From Paenibacillus lycopersici (GTDB lineage Bacteria > Bacillota > Bacilli > Paenibacillales > Paenibacillaceae), in contig NZ_CP048209.1 of assembly GCF_010119935.1 (NCBI RefSeq), forward strand, positions 1,222,001 to 1,286,000: a DNA stretch of 64,000 nt, in the 5' to 3' direction. The notes beneath the pieces are model-generated. The model saw only the letters and a program-made list of their open reading frames with translations. It was not told the DNA's origin and searched no databases. The translations under genes and the position numbers were made by a program. The number at the start of each line of letters is the position of its first letter. The first letter of the stretch is position 1. Positions 25,134-34,102 of this stretch are shown here, one piece after another.

Positions 25134-26498
25134 ATGGTGAAGATTGGAATCATAGGTACGGGTTATGTCGGCTTGGTTCATGGCGCCGTCCTCTCCAGTT
25201 ACGGCTTCGCGGTCACGTGCATGGACGTGGATGCCGAGAAGATCGGCCGTCTATCGGAAGGGCGGTCGCCGCTTTACGAGCCGGGCCTGGATGAGCTGCT
25301 GACCGGCGGCATCGACGCGGGAACGCTGTCCTTTACGACGAGCGCCGAGGAAGCGATTCAATCGAGCGACGTGATATTCATTGCGGTCGGCACGCCTTCC
25401 CGGGAGGACGGAAGCGCCGATCTCTCCTATGTCCGCGAAGCCACGCGCCAGATCGGCCTATACGCGAACGGCTACAAAGTGGTCGTGTGCAAATCGACGA
25501 TGCCCGTAGGGACATGCCGCAGCATCGCCGGCGAGTTGAACCGCTCGTTGGAAGCGCGGCATGCGTCTTTCCGGATCGACGTGGCGTCGAACCCCGAGTT
25601 TCTGCGTCAAGGCAAGGCGGTCAGCGACTCGCTGTTCCCGCTGCGCGTGGTGATCGGTACCGAGAGCGACGAAGCGAAGCGCATGCTGCAGACGATCTAC
25701 GAAGGGCATATTCGCCGGAAGGTTCCGTTCCTGTACACGAACCCGGAGACCGCGGAGATGATCAAGTACGCCTCGAATGCGTTTCTGGCCGTCAAAATAT
25801 CATTCGTCAACGAGCTCGCGCTTCTGTCCGAGAAAGTCGGCGCGAACATCGAGGATATCGCGTTCGGCATGGGGCTGGACGACCGGATCTCGCCGCATTT
25901 CCTGCAGGCCGGCCCCGGCTACGGCGGAAGCTGCTTTCCGAAAGACACGCAGGCGCTCGTCGATGTCAGCCGAAAGCACGGCGAGGAGCTGTACATCGTA
26001 CGCGCGGCCATCGCCGCCAACGAGAAGCAGAAGGCGAGGATGGTGGCCAAAATCAGCGGCGCGCTTTCGCCGGGCGGGATGCTCCATGGCAAAACAATCG
26101 CCGTATGGGGGCTATCCTTCAAACCCGAGACCGATGATATCCGCAATGCGCCGAGTTATGATATCATCGACGGACTGCTCGCCAAGGGGGCGGCCGTGAA
26201 CGCGTACTGCCCGCAAGGCATGAAGCAGGCCAAGCGGTTATGGACGGACATTAACGGCGGGATCAACTACTGCGAGAGCGAGGCGGACAGCGCCCGGAAC
26301 GCGGATGCGATCGTCATCGTGACGGAGTGGGAGCAGTTCAGGGCATGCGGCTGGGAGCGAATCGCCGCGAGCATGCGCGGCGGCTTCCTCTTCGACCTGC
26401 GCAATATGTTCGCGGAACAGGCCGGCGTTCGCCGGCTGTTCGATTACTATGCGGTCGGTTCGAACGAACCGGCATATACCCTGGAGGAAACCCTATGA
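25134..26498 (+). CDS. ugd: UDP-glucose 6-dehydrogenase
   Basis: The 454-residue cytoplasmic enzyme oxidises UDP-glucose to UDP-glucuronate with two NAD+. It shows the NAD-binding start VKIGIIGTGYVGLVHGAVLS, the catalytic cysteine C267 in GPGYGGSCFPKDTQAL, the lysine-containing ETAEMIKYASNAFLAVKISF and the C-terminal UDP-binding domain (GKTIAVWGLSFKPETDDIRN). It begins a four-gene run with overlapping or near-contiguous genes that ends with a LAB_N protein. ATG start with gaggtggagca upstream. Confidence 0.93.
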   Translation: MVKIGIIGTGYVGLVHGAVLSSYGFAVTCMDVDAEKIGRLSEGRSPLYEPGLDELLTGGIDAGTLSFTTSAEEAIQSSDVIFIAVGTPSREDGSADLSYVREATRQIGLYANGYKVVVCKSTMPVGTCRSIAGELNRSLEARHASFRIDVASNPEFLRQGKAVSDSLFPLRVVIGTESDEAKRMLQTIYEGHIRRKVPFLYTNPETAEMIKYASNAFLAVKISFVNELALLSEKVGANIEDIAFGMGLDDRISPHFLQAGPGYGGSCFPKDTQALVDVSRKHGEELYIVRAAIAANEKQKARMVAKISGALSPGGMLHGKTIAVWGLSFKPETDDIRNAPSYDIIDGLLAKGAAVNAYCPQGMKQAKRLWTDINGGINYCESEADSARNADAIVIVTEWEQFRACGWERIAASMRGGFLFDLRNMFAEQAGVRRLFDYYAVGSNEPAYTLEETL

Positions 26499-27556
26499 GC
26501 ACGTATTGCGTAACGGGGGGAGCGGGTTTTATCGGCTCCCATCTGTGCGAGCGGCTGCTGAAGCTGGGCCATCGCGTCGTTTGCATCGATAATTTTAACG
26601 GCTTGTACGACTACAAAATCAAGATTGCGAATATCCTGAATAGTACAGGAAAGGACGCGACTTTTCAATTCGACGGCCAAGAAGCCGATCTGCTTCATCT
26701 GCAGCAGGCCGTGAACGGGGACAATTACAGGCTCGCCGTCGCGGATATTCGTCATGCGGACGAGTTGGCGGCCGTCTTCGGAAGCGAGCGGATCGACGCG
26801 GTCATTCATCTGGCGGCGATGGCGGGCGTGCGTCCCTCCATCGCCGATCCGCTGCTATACGAGGACGTCAACGTAAGAGGAACGATGACGGTGCTCGAAG
26901 CGATGCGCAAGCACGGCGTTCGCAAATGGCTGTGCGCTTCGTCTTCTTCCGTCTACGGCAATCAGACGAAAGTGCCGTTCTCCGAGACGGACCGCGTCGA
27001 CCGGAGCATCTCGCCCTATGCCGCCACGAAGAAAGCGTGCGAGGTGCTGGCCCATACGTATTATCATCTGCACGGCATCGATACGATGCTGCTGCGGTTT
27101 TTCACCGTATACGGCGAGCGGCAGCGGCCGGACCTTGCCATCCATAAATTCGTGGGCATGCTGGATCGGGGCGAACCTCTGACGATCTACGGCGACGGTT
27201 CGTCAAGGCGGGATTACACGTACGTCGGGGATATCGTCGACGGCATCGTCGGCGCGCTTGCTTACGTCGAGGCGAACGAATCGGTCTACGAGATCGTGAA
27301 TCTCGGCACGAATCGGACGATCTCCCTGCTCGATCTTGTCAGGAGCGTCGAGGCGGAGCTCGGCAAGGAAGCGTCGATTCGCTGGATGCCGAACCAGCCG
27401 GGAGACGTGGAGCAGACGTATGCGGACATATCCAGGGCGAACGAGCTGTTCGGCTACGACCCGCAGTCCAATTTTGCCGAAGGATTGCACAGGTTCGTCA
27501 ATTGGTATAGGGGGAGTTCACATGGTCAAGCTCTCGGTCATCGCGCCGATCTATAA
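26495..27556 (+). CDS. NAD-dependent nucleotide-sugar epimerase (UDP-glucuronate 4-epimerase-like)
   Basis: The ATG at 26495 overlaps the ugd stop (ATGA) and follows ctggaggaaac, giving 353 residues. It is an extended short-chain dehydrogenase with the Rossmann motif TGGAGFIGSHLCERLL, the catalytic SSSSVYGNQ and the YxxxK pair in SPYAATKKACEVLAH. The insertion around LNSTGKDATFQFDGQEADLL and its place after ugd fit the CapI/LpsL-type UDP-glucuronate 4-epimerases that produce UDP-galacturonate. A UDP-xylose/arabinose role is less likely without a decarboxylase domain. The 3' end overlaps the next gene by 35 bp. Confidence 0.85.
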   Translation: MSTYCVTGGAGFIGSHLCERLLKLGHRVVCIDNFNGLYDYKIKIANILNSTGKDATFQFDGQEADLLHLQQAVNGDNYRLAVADIRHADELAAVFGSERIDAVIHLAAMAGVRPSIADPLLYEDVNVRGTMTVLEAMRKHGVRKWLCASSSSVYGNQTKVPFSETDRVDRSISPYAATKKACEVLAHTYYHLHGIDTMLLRFFTVYGERQRPDLAIHKFVGMLDRGEPLTIYGDGSSRRDYTYVGDIVDGIVGALAYVEANESVYEIVNLGTNRTISLLDLVRSVEAELGKEASIRWMPNQPGDVEQTYADISRANELFGYDPQSNFAEGLHRFVNWYRGSSHGQALGHRADL

Positions 27557-28229
27557 TGAAGAAGAGAATATTTTGCTGCTGCACGAAGCGATTACGAACG
27601 CGGTAAAGAACAAAGTAGAGAGCTACGAAATCGTGCTCGTCAACGACGGCAGCAGAGACCGCAGCGCCAGCATCCTGAACGATCTGGCGGAGCGGGACGC
27701 GGCGGTGAGGGTTATCCATTTCGTCCGGAACTGCGGACAGACCGCCGCCATCTACGCGGGCATGAAAGAGTCCAAGGGGGAGCTCGTCGCGCTTATCGAC
27801 GCGGATTTGCAGACGGATCCGCGGGATATTTTCAAGCTGATGCCTTACATTCCGAACATGGATTTCGTCAACGGCAAGCGGGTCCGGCGGAAGGATACGC
27901 TCGTGAAGAAAGTGTCGTCGCGGATCGGCAACGGCGTCCGCAACTGGCTGACAGGGGACGAAATCTACGACACGGGCTGCCCGATGAAGCTGATGAAGCG
28001 CGAAGTGGCGGACAGCTATTATCTCTACGAGGGGATGCACCGCTTCCTGCCGACGCTGGCGAAGATCAACGGCTTCAAAGTGATCGAGATCGCCGTATCC
28101 CATCAAGAGCGGCAGCACGGCGTGTCCAAGTACGGGGTGTTCAATCGCGCATTCGTCGGCTTGATGGACGCGATCGTCATCGGCTGGCTGCGCAAACGGG
28201 TTATTCGCTACCAGATCCGAGGACAGTAA
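27522..28229 (+). CDS. Family 2 glycosyltransferase, polyprenyl-phosphate sugar synthase type
   Basis: The 235-residue protein starts VKLSVIAPIYNEEENILLLH and has the GT-A aspartates in IVLVNDGSRDRS and VALIDADLQTDPRDIFKLM. It also has DTGCPMKLMKREVADSYYLY and the family element HQERQHGVSKYG. This matches dolichyl-phosphate-mannose synthase/ArnC/GtrB-like enzymes, which move a sugar from a nucleotide to a polyprenyl phosphate at the cytoplasmic face. The usual two C-terminal membrane helices of GtrB are missing. Only an amphipathic end remains, so membrane contact may come from the next protein. Start ATG follows gggggagttcac. Given ugd and the epimerase, a uronic acid is the expected donor. 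Confidence 0.88.
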   Translation: MVKLSVIAPIYNEEENILLLHEAITNAVKNKVESYEIVLVNDGSRDRSASILNDLAERDAAVRVIHFVRNCGQTAAIYAGMKESKGELVALIDADLQTDPRDIFKLMPYIPNMDFVNGKRVRRKDTLVKKVSSRIGNGVRNWLTGDEIYDTGCPMKLMKREVADSYYLYEGMHRFLPTLAKINGFKVIEIAVSHQERQHGVSKYGVFNRAFVGLMDAIVIGWLRKRVIRYQIRGQ

Positions 28230-28230
28230 G

Positions 28231-28560
28231 ATGTGGTGGCATTCGTTGTTAGGGAGTGCGTCGGCCGGCAACGTGGCATGGATCGTCTTCGGCTTCATCG
28301 GTCAGATCATGTTCACGATGCGATTCATCACGCAGTGGCTGGCAAGCGAGAAGGCGAAGCGGACCGTCGTGCCGCTGTCCTTCTGGATTTACAGCATACT
28401 GGGCAGCGTCGTGCTGTCGATCTACGCGATCTACCGCAGAGATCCGGTATTCATCCTCGGCCAGCTGCCGAGCGTCTTCATCTATCTGCGCAACATCTCG
28501 CTGGAGCGGAAAAACAACTTGAAAACAGCGGCGGGAGAGTATAAATCGATGGATTCTTAG
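28231..28560 (+). CDS. LAB_N-domain (lipid A biosynthesis N-terminal, PQ-loop-like) membrane protein
   Basis: The 109-residue protein has three predicted membrane segments (about 14-33, 48-66 and 72-90). The pattern GFIGQIMFTMRFITQWLASE followed by PLSFWIYSILGSV and ILGQLPSVFIYLRN is characteristic of the LAB_N domain found at the N-terminus of some lipid A disaccharide synthases and as stand-alone proteins beside ArnC-like glycosyltransferases. Its fold relates to PQ-loop/SemiSWEET transporters. It starts one base after the glycosyltransferase stop. In a Gram-positive without lipid A, it most plausibly helps the glycosyltransferase make or flip a lipid-linked sugar. Confidence 0.85.
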   Translation: MWWHSLLGSASAGNVAWIVFGFIGQIMFTMRFITQWLASEKAKRTVVPLSFWIYSILGSVVLSIYAIYRRDPVFILGQLPSVFIYLRNISLERKNNLKTAAGEYKSMDS

Positions 28561-28607
28561 GCGAATGGCGTGTTCCATGACGAAGGTCAGGGAACACGCC
28601 ATTCGCC
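28560..28607. terminator. 17-bp-arm hairpin at the end of the ugd operon
   Basis: Perfect arms 28560-28576 and 28591-28607 enclose a 14-base loop. The stem begins on the last base of the stop codon of the LAB_N gene. There is no T-run. A partial third copy of the arm (gggaacacagcattcgcc) follows at about 28653-28670. Confidence 0.7.
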
Positions 28608-28689
28608 GGCATCGGAAGCATAAGCTAGGCGATTGGTTTGGATTCCCGGGAGGGAACACAGCATTCGCCGTTCGCCGTTATCGGCAGAC

Positions 28690-28736
28690 AAAAAGTCAAA
28701 GTGCGGGAGCAGACGCTCCCGCACTTTGGCTTTTTT
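28690..28736. terminator. Strong bidirectional terminator
   Basis: The arms aaagtgcgggagc (28698-28710) and gctcccgcacttt (28715-28727) are perfect, and the stem extends outward through aaaaag/cttttt with one wobble pair. A T-run ends it in the plus direction and an A-run precedes it, so it can serve both the ugd operon and the convergent gene at 28754-29236. Confidence 0.9.
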
Positions 28737-28753
28737 GCATGGGCTGTACGCGC

Positions 28754-29236
28754 TTAGGTCGTCCCGGCTGAAGCGATGCCGTTGAATACGGCAGGTCCGA
28801 TGAGAATAAAATCGAAGAAGCCGTCCCTGGCGATAAACATCGTATACCGGATTTGTTGAGCCAGCACGTCGGCAGCAGGAGGGAAATCGGCTGCCGTAAC
28901 GCTAATGGGGAACAACGTGCCGTATTGCCGAATATTGAACTGTTCGTTCAGGATCATAACGCCCGTTCCGGCGGTGCCGTCGCCTCCGCGTTCCACCGTG
29001 ACGGATATAACGGTCGGCTCCGGCGGTAATTCGTTCGTTGGCTCCGTTCCAGGCGCGAAGTCGACGACGACCGTCCCGGTAAGCGATACGCGGACGTTCG
29101 ACGTGTTAAGCGGATTGGCGGCCAGCACTTGAAGGCCGATATCGCCGACAAGCAGCGGAAGCGTGGACAACGGCGTCGTTCCGCCGAAATCGTCGCTATG
29201 AATCGAAATGCGGGAATCCAGAAACTGATTTGACAT
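28754..29236 (-). CDS. Hypothetical protein, beta-rich
   Basis: The 160-residue protein begins MSNQFLDSRISIHSDDFGGT. A very strong ribosome site (gaggaggtgat) lies upstream, so it is probably well expressed. The composition is rich in Val, Thr and Gly with alternating hydrophobic residues (VSLTGTVVVDFAP, VISVTVERGGDGTAGTGV), suggesting beta strands. It has no signal peptide, membrane segment or cysteine. I do not recognise a named family. The pattern recalls small Bacillales proteins of spores or their surface layers, but that is only an impression. It is convergent with the ugd operon and diverges from the gamma-glutamyltransferase gene. Confidence 0.8.
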   Translation of the reverse strand: MSNQFLDSRISIHSDDFGGTTPLSTLPLLVGDIGLQVLAANPLNTSNVRVSLTGTVVVDFAPGTEPTNELPPEPTVISVTVERGGDGTAGTGVMILNEQFNIRQYGTLFPISVTAADFPPAADVLAQQIRYTMFIARDGFFDFILIGPAVFNGIASAGTT

Positions 29237-29465
29237 ACAATCACCTCCTCTACTCTAGTAGCTTATGGGAGAATCGCGGCATTGGTACTAGTCGGGGGCG
29301 CATCTTTTGAACGGGCAGGTAAGCGCCCGATGAAGGAATCGCGCTGCCGGGCGGCGAAAAGGTTACGCATCTTGGTTACGCATGTTGCATGTAACCGGCT
29401 CCGCCGGCAATCGCAATCATGGAACGCAATGGAACGCATATGGAACGCGGAAGGGGAATTGGAAC

Positions 29466-31076
29466 ATGGGCTTCGATTTAACGCATTATCCGTATCCGTC
29501 GCGGAGAACGGCGGCCGTTGCGCGCAAAGGCATGGTCGCGACGTCGCAGCCGCTCGCCTCGCAGGCCGGGCTTCGCGTGCTGCAGCAAGGCGGCAACGCG
29601 ATCGACGCCGCGATCGCGGCGGCCGCCTGCTTGACGGTCGTCGAGCCGACGGCGAACGGGATCGGCGGCGACGCATTCGCGATCGTCTGGCATCAAGGGA
29701 AGCTGCACGGCCTGAATGCCAGCGGCCGTTCGCCGATGGCGCTGACGCCGGACGCCGTGCGGAAGCGCGGCGCTGCATCCGCGATGCCGGCGGACGGCTG
29801 GCTGCCCGTGACCGTGCCGGGCGCGCCGTCCGCCTGGTCGGCGCTGTCCGGCCGGTTCGGCCGCCTGCCGTTCGAGGCGCTGCTCGAACCGGCCGTCCAA
29901 TACGCCGGCGAAGGCTTCGCCTTATCGCCGGAGTTGGGACATGCATGGGCGAAGGCATACGGGAGCTGGAGCGCGAAAGCAAGCGATCCGCTGTTCGCGG
30001 AATGGTTCCGCGTGTTCGCGCCGGACGGCCGCGCGCCCCGGCCGGGCGAACTATGGCGCTCGCCGGATCATGCGCGGACGCTGGCGAAGATTGCGGCGAC
30101 GAAAGGCGACGCTTTCTATCGAGGCGAGCTGGCCGAAGCCATCGACCGGTTCGCGCGCGATACCGGCGGCTTGATCCGCAAGGAAGACCTGGCGGCGCAT
30201 CGGCCCGAATGGGTCGATCCGATCGCCGTGAATTACCGCGGCTATGAGATTTGGGAAATGCCGCCGAACGGCCAGGGGCTTGTGGCGCTTATGGCGCTGA
30301 ACCTGTTGAACGGCATTCCGCTTAGCCATCGGGATACGATCGAGACGTGCCATGCGCAGATCGAGGCGCTGAAGCTGGCTTTCGCCGACGGCATGCAGCA
30401 TATTACGGATCCGGCCATGATGCGGGCAAGCGTGGCGCATTTGTTGTCCGCCGATTATGCGGCGGCGCGCCGGGCGCTGATCGGCGAGCGGGCGGTCTTG
30501 CCGGCGCCGGGCCGGCTGCCGGGCGGCGGGACCGTGTACTTGGCGGCGGCGGACGGGGAAGGGAACATGGTTTCGTTCATCCAGAGCAACTACCGCGGCT
30601 TCGGCTCGGGGCTCGTCGTGCCCGGAACCGGCATCGGCCTGCAGAACAGAGGCGCATCCTTCTCGCTCGACCCGGCGCATGCCAACGTCGTTGCGCCCGG
30701 CAAGCGGCCGTACCATACGATCATTCCCGGCTTCATCACGAAGGACGGGGAAGCGGTCGGGCCGTTCGGCGTCATGGGGGCTTTCATGCAGCCGCAGGGC
30801 CATCTGCAAGTCATTGCCAATATGATCGATTTCGGCCTGAACCCGCAAGCGGCGCTCGACGCGCCGAGATGGCAGTGGCTCGAGGGCAACAAGGTCGCGG
30901 TGGAGACCGCTTTCCCGGATGCGCTGGCCAGACAGCTGGAGCAGCGGGGCCATCTTGTCCAGCCCGCGATGGAACGCCGTTCGTTCGGCTGCGGCCAAAT
31001 CATCGTGCGGGAGCCGAACGGCGTGCTGATCGGCGGCACCGAGCCGCGGACGGACGGCTGTATCGCGGCCTGGTAG
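29466..31076 (+). CDS. Gamma-glutamyltransferase family protein (YwrD-like)
   Basis: The ATG at 29466 follows ggaaggggaattggaac and gives 536 residues. It is an Ntn-hydrolase made as one chain that cuts itself before a threonine. The expected nucleophile is T356 in LPGGGTVYLAAADGEGN, followed by QSNYRGFGSGLVVPGTGIGL and GKRPYHTIIPGF. The N-terminal part has QQGGNAIDAAIAAAACLTVV and EPTANGIGGDAFAIVW. No signal peptide is present, so it is cytoplasmic like Bacillus YwrD, unlike the secreted Ggt. Possible roles are turnover of gamma-glutamyl compounds or a cephalosporin-acylase-like amidase activity. It is followed by an AAC(3)-like gene after about 70 bp. Confidence 0.87.
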   Translation: MGFDLTHYPYPSRRTAAVARKGMVATSQPLASQAGLRVLQQGGNAIDAAIAAAACLTVVEPTANGIGGDAFAIVWHQGKLHGLNASGRSPMALTPDAVRKRGAASAMPADGWLPVTVPGAPSAWSALSGRFGRLPFEALLEPAVQYAGEGFALSPELGHAWAKAYGSWSAKASDPLFAEWFRVFAPDGRAPRPGELWRSPDHARTLAKIAATKGDAFYRGELAEAIDRFARDTGGLIRKEDLAAHRPEWVDPIAVNYRGYEIWEMPPNGQGLVALMALNLLNGIPLSHRDTIETCHAQIEALKLAFADGMQHITDPAMMRASVAHLLSADYAAARRALIGERAVLPAPGRLPGGGTVYLAAADGEGNMVSFIQSNYRGFGSGLVVPGTGIGLQNRGASFSLDPAHANVVAPGKRPYHTIIPGFITKDGEAVGPFGVMGAFMQPQGHLQVIANMIDFGLNPQAALDAPRWQWLEGNKVAVETAFPDALARQLEQRGHLVQPAMERRSFGCGQIIVREPNGVLIGGTEPRTDGCIAAW

Positions 31077-31147
31077 ATTATCGCGGGTAAGGAAAGAAAC
31101 AACGATTCACATCGAAAGTAAGGAAACGAAGGAAAGGAAGGATGCAT

Positions 31148-31972
31148 ATGTCCGAACAAGCGGCCATCGATCAATCGCAGCTGCCCAATACCGTCAGCAG
31201 TATCGTGCGTGATCTGCACGCGCTCGGCGTCCGGGAAGGCGACTGCCTGCTCGTCCATTCCTCCTTGTCCAGCCTGGGCTGGGTATGCGGCGGCCCGCAG
31301 GCCGTCGTGCAGGCGCTGCTGGAAGCGGTCGGGAGCGAAGGAACGATCGTCATGCCCGCGCATAGCGGCGATTGGAGCGATCCCGCCGAATGGGCCCACC
31401 CGCCCGTGCCGCAGGCGTGGCTAGAGACGATCTACCGCGAGATGCCCGCGTTCGACCCGCTTCTGACGCCGACCCGGGGCATGGGCCGGATCGCCGAGCT
31501 GTTCCGGACGCTCCCGGGCGCGCTTCGTTCGGGGCACCCGCAAGTGTCCTTCTCCGCGTACGGAAAGCATGCGGCGTCGATCGTCGCGGACCATGCGCTG
31601 ACGCCGCAGCTCGGCATGCCCTCGCCGCTCGGCAAGCTGTACGGTATCGGGGGAACGAAAGTGCTGCTGCTCGGCGCCTTATACGATTCCTGCACCGCGT
31701 TTCACTTGGCCGAGGCGCTGATTCCCGGGATGCCCGTGAAGCGGATGGGAGCGGCCCTGTACGAAGAAGGCGCAAGGACATGGAAATGGTTCGAGGACTT
31801 CGCGTACGATTCCGAGGATTTCGTCCGGATCGGCGCGCGGCTCGACGAATGCGGCGAAGGCGAACGGCCGGCGCGCGGCCAAGTCGGCCAGGCGGACTGC
31901 AGGCTGTTCGGCTTGAAAGCCGGCGTCGACGCGGCGGGGGAGTGGCTGCGGGCGAACCGGAGCTTCGGCTAG
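31148..31972 (+). CDS. AAC(3)-family N-acetyltransferase (YokD-like)
   Basis: The protein has about 274 residues. Two ATGs are possible (31142 and 31148), and the second is better spaced from aaggaagg. The family motifs DCLLVHSSLSSLGWVCGGPQ, GTIVMPAHSGDWSDPAEW, TPTRGMGRIAELFRTLPG and RSGHPQVSFSAYG are all present. Members transfer acetyl from acetyl-CoA to position 3 of aminoglycosides, but many chromosomal Bacillales homologues have no proven resistance role. This protein should therefore not be taken as a resistance gene without a test. It is probably in an operon with the gamma-glutamyltransferase. A terminator follows. Confidence 0.85.
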   Translation: MSEQAAIDQSQLPNTVSSIVRDLHALGVREGDCLLVHSSLSSLGWVCGGPQAVVQALLEAVGSEGTIVMPAHSGDWSDPAEWAHPPVPQAWLETIYREMPAFDPLLTPTRGMGRIAELFRTLPGALRSGHPQVSFSAYGKHAASIVADHALTPQLGMPSPLGKLYGIGGTKVLLLGALYDSCTAFHLAEALIPGMPVKRMGAALYEEGARTWKWFEDFAYDSEDFVRIGARLDECGEGERPARGQVGQADCRLFGLKAGVDAAGEWLRANRSFG

Positions 31973-32021
31973 CGGCCTGCGCGCAGCGCCGCAAAATAAT
32001 CGAATCTACTTGTCTGGATGG

Positions 32022-32054
32022 AGCCGGCGGAGAATCGTTCTCTGCCGGCTTTCT
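32022..32054 (+). terminator. Terminator after the AAC(3)-like gene
   Basis: The stem agccggcggagaa / ttctctgccggct has a short atcg loop and one bulge, followed by ttctct. It lies 50 bp after the stop codon. Confidence 0.75.
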
Positions 32055-32100
32055 CTATGGCGCGGGGTTGTCGGACGGTGATAGCGCGTTCTGCCGAGAT

Positions 32101-32164
32101 GTCACAAAAGGAGCAGCCGGAAGTCACAAAAACGGCTTTGAAAGCGTTCTTGTTCACATATACT
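32101..32164 (+). promoter_or_regulatory. Direct-repeat activator site and promoter of the second kinase/regulator operon
   Basis: GTCACAAAA occurs at 32101 and again at 32123 (22 bp apart), the second as gtcacaaaaacggc. A -10-like TATACT lies at 32159-32164, 36 bp after the start of the second repeat. There is no good -35 at the matching distance (ctttga). The same repeat pair with the same spacing to a -10 occurs at 36426-36489 ahead of the LplB-type importer. This fits a site for an AraC-type activator that overlaps the -35, most likely the regulator at 34074-35708. Confidence 0.6.
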
Positions 32165-32320
32165 ATAAGGATCGGCCGCATAGGCCGCAGGGAAATCCTA
32201 CCGCCTGACAATGCCGAAGCCAAGCTGATAAAATAGGAGCGCATAGACACTCCGCACGACTCCGCGCCGCCGTAACGCGAGAAGAGAGGGGATCCCCGCG
32301 CGCAGGGGCAACGAAACCGC

Positions 32321-34102
32321 ATGTCGACAACGAAAACGCTCGGTTCCCGGCTGGTGATCCTGTTCGCCGCCGTTACGGTTCCGCTGTTATTGATCCTCTA
32401 TTTGGCCGGCAATTACGCCAAGGGCGTCGTCTTGACGCAGGTGGCGAATTCGTACCAGAACCTGGTCAACGCCAACCTCAACATGATCGACCGGAGCTTG
32501 GACGACATCACGCTGAACATGGTCGACATCGTCAATCACGACGATAATTTCCGGCTGTTCGAGCAGCCCGGCCTGTCGGGGTCGGATGCGTATTTCGCCC
32601 AGATGGAGCTCATCAAGCGCAACGATACCTACCAATCCTACTATCATACGGTCGACATGTTCTTCGTCTATTCCAAGACGAACGATCAGCTCGTGTCGAC
32701 CAACCTGACCGGCGAGGCGGCAGCGTACTACGAGACGGTCCGGCAATGGCTGACGGATTCGTTCAGCTATGCGGATCGCCTGAAGAAAGCGATGTACAAA
32801 TGGTCGGTCGTCCATATCGCGGACCAGTACTTCCTCTACCGCATCGTCAGCGACGACGACACGAACAGGGCGTATATCGGAGCGCTCATCAATATCAACA
32901 GCTTAAGGACGCCGCTCGGCAATCTCGATCTGCGCGAAGGCGGCGGCATCGTATTCACGGGCGACGACGGGACGGTGCTGTCCAACCCCGCGCCGCCGCT
33001 GGACGCGCTGAAGCAGCTGCCGGCGGAGAAGCTCAGCAAGAATCGCGCCTTCACCTACGCGAACGGGAAGACGAAGCTGCTCATCGTCAGCAGCCGTTCC
33101 CGCAACGTGGGCGTCCACACCGCGGTCGTCATCCCGAATTCCGAGCTGCTGCGCGGACTGAACGCCTTCCAGACGTTCACGTATTTGCTGCCGCTTATCG
33201 TGCTGGCGATTCTGATCGTCTACGGGTTTATTTTCCGCAGCCTGATCTTCACGCCGATCCGTCAATTGCTCAGCGCGATCCGCCGGATCAAGGAAGGAAA
33301 CATGAGCACGCGGCTCCCGGCTTCCGGCACGGTCGAATTCAATATCATCAACCATACGTTCAACGGCATGGTCGAAGAAATCGTGGACCTCAAAATCGGC
33401 GTCTACGAGGAACGCCTGCGCGCGCAGAAGGCGCAGATGAAGCAGCTGCAGCTGCAGATCAATCCGCATTTCTTCCTGAACACGATGAACATCATGTTTC
33501 AGCTGATCGATTTGAAGCGGCATGAGCTGGCGAAGAAGACGATCCGCCATCTCGTGAACTACTTCCGGTTCATGATCGGGCTGAAGCGGGACACGATCAC
33601 GTTGGAACAGGAAATGGAGCATATCCGCAACTACCTGGAGATCCAGAAAATGCGCTATCAGGAGTCGTTCCTCTATAGCATCGACATTCCCGAACGCTTG
33701 AAATCGCTGCAGCTGCCGTCGCTGTTCGTGCAGCCGTTCGTGGAGAACGCGATGATACACGGGATGAGCCTGCAGAACATGCCGTTCCGGCTTGAAATCG
33801 AAGCGTTCGCGGCAGGCGGGCCCGAAGAAGGAGTTCGGATCGAAGTGCGCGACAACGGCAAAGGCCTGACGCCGGAGCAACTGCAGGAGCTGAACGCGAG
33901 CCATTACACGCCGGAGTCGGAGGACGGGAGCATCGGCATCTGGAACGTGATGCAGCGGATGGCGATGCATTACGGAGACAAAGCCAAGCTCGCGTTCGAG
34001 GCCAATTCGCCGAGAGGAACCGTTGTTCGGCTGCAGCTGCCGGCATCATCCGCGGAAGAAGGGAAGGAACATCATGGTGAACATGCTGATCGTGGACGAT
34101 GA
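32321..34102 (+). CDS. Membrane sensor histidine kinase (YesM family)
   Basis: The 593-residue protein has membrane segments at about 8-33 and 287-312 framing a single extracellular Cache-like sensor region. A HAMP linker (RSLIFTPIRQLLSAIRRIKE) follows, then the His_kinase domain with H383 in LQINPHFFLNTMNIMFQL, and HATPase motifs QPFVENAMIHGMS, RDNGKGLT and GSIGIWNVMQRM. The size is normal for YesM, unlike the kinase at 2554. The gene overlaps the next by 29 bp, so kinase and regulator are coupled. A gggg-atcccc palindrome in the leader (32288-32297) could mask the weak ribosome site. Confidence 0.9.
   Translation: MSTTKTLGSRLVILFAAVTVPLLLILYLAGNYAKGVVLTQVANSYQNLVNANLNMIDRSLDDITLNMVDIVNHDDNFRLFEQPGLSGSDAYFAQMELIKRNDTYQSYYHTVDMFFVYSKTNDQLVSTNLTGEAAAYYETVRQWLTDSFSYADRLKKAMYKWSVVHIADQYFLYRIVSDDDTNRAYIGALININSLRTPLGNLDLREGGGIVFTGDDGTVLSNPAPPLDALKQLPAEKLSKNRAFTYANGKTKLLIVSSRSRNVGVHTAVVIPNSELLRGLNAFQTFTYLLPLIVLAILIVYGFIFRSLIFTPIRQLLSAIRRIKEGNMSTRLPASGTVEFNIINHTFNGMVEEIVDLKIGVYEERLRAQKAQMKQLQLQINPHFFLNTMNIMFQLIDLKRHELAKKTIRHLVNYFRFMIGLKRDTITLEQEMEHIRNYLEIQKMRYQESFLYSIDIPERLKSLQLPSLFVQPFVENAMIHGMSLQNMPFRLEIEAFAAGGPEEGVRIEVRDNGKGLTPEQLQELNASHYTPESEDGSIGIWNVMQRMAMHYGDKAKLAFEANSPRGTVVRLQLPASSAEEGKEHHGEHADRGR

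Noticed and set aside
29400-29460. Functional repeat of atggaacgc words near the gamma-glutamyltransferase start, also seen at 47200-47260
   Set aside because: The words are short and imperfect and could arise by chance or simple slippage. No geometry is shared between the two places.
31148-31972. Clinically meaningful aminoglycoside resistance gene
   Set aside because: AAC(3)-like proteins are common on Bacillales chromosomes without proven resistance, and nothing mobile surrounds it.
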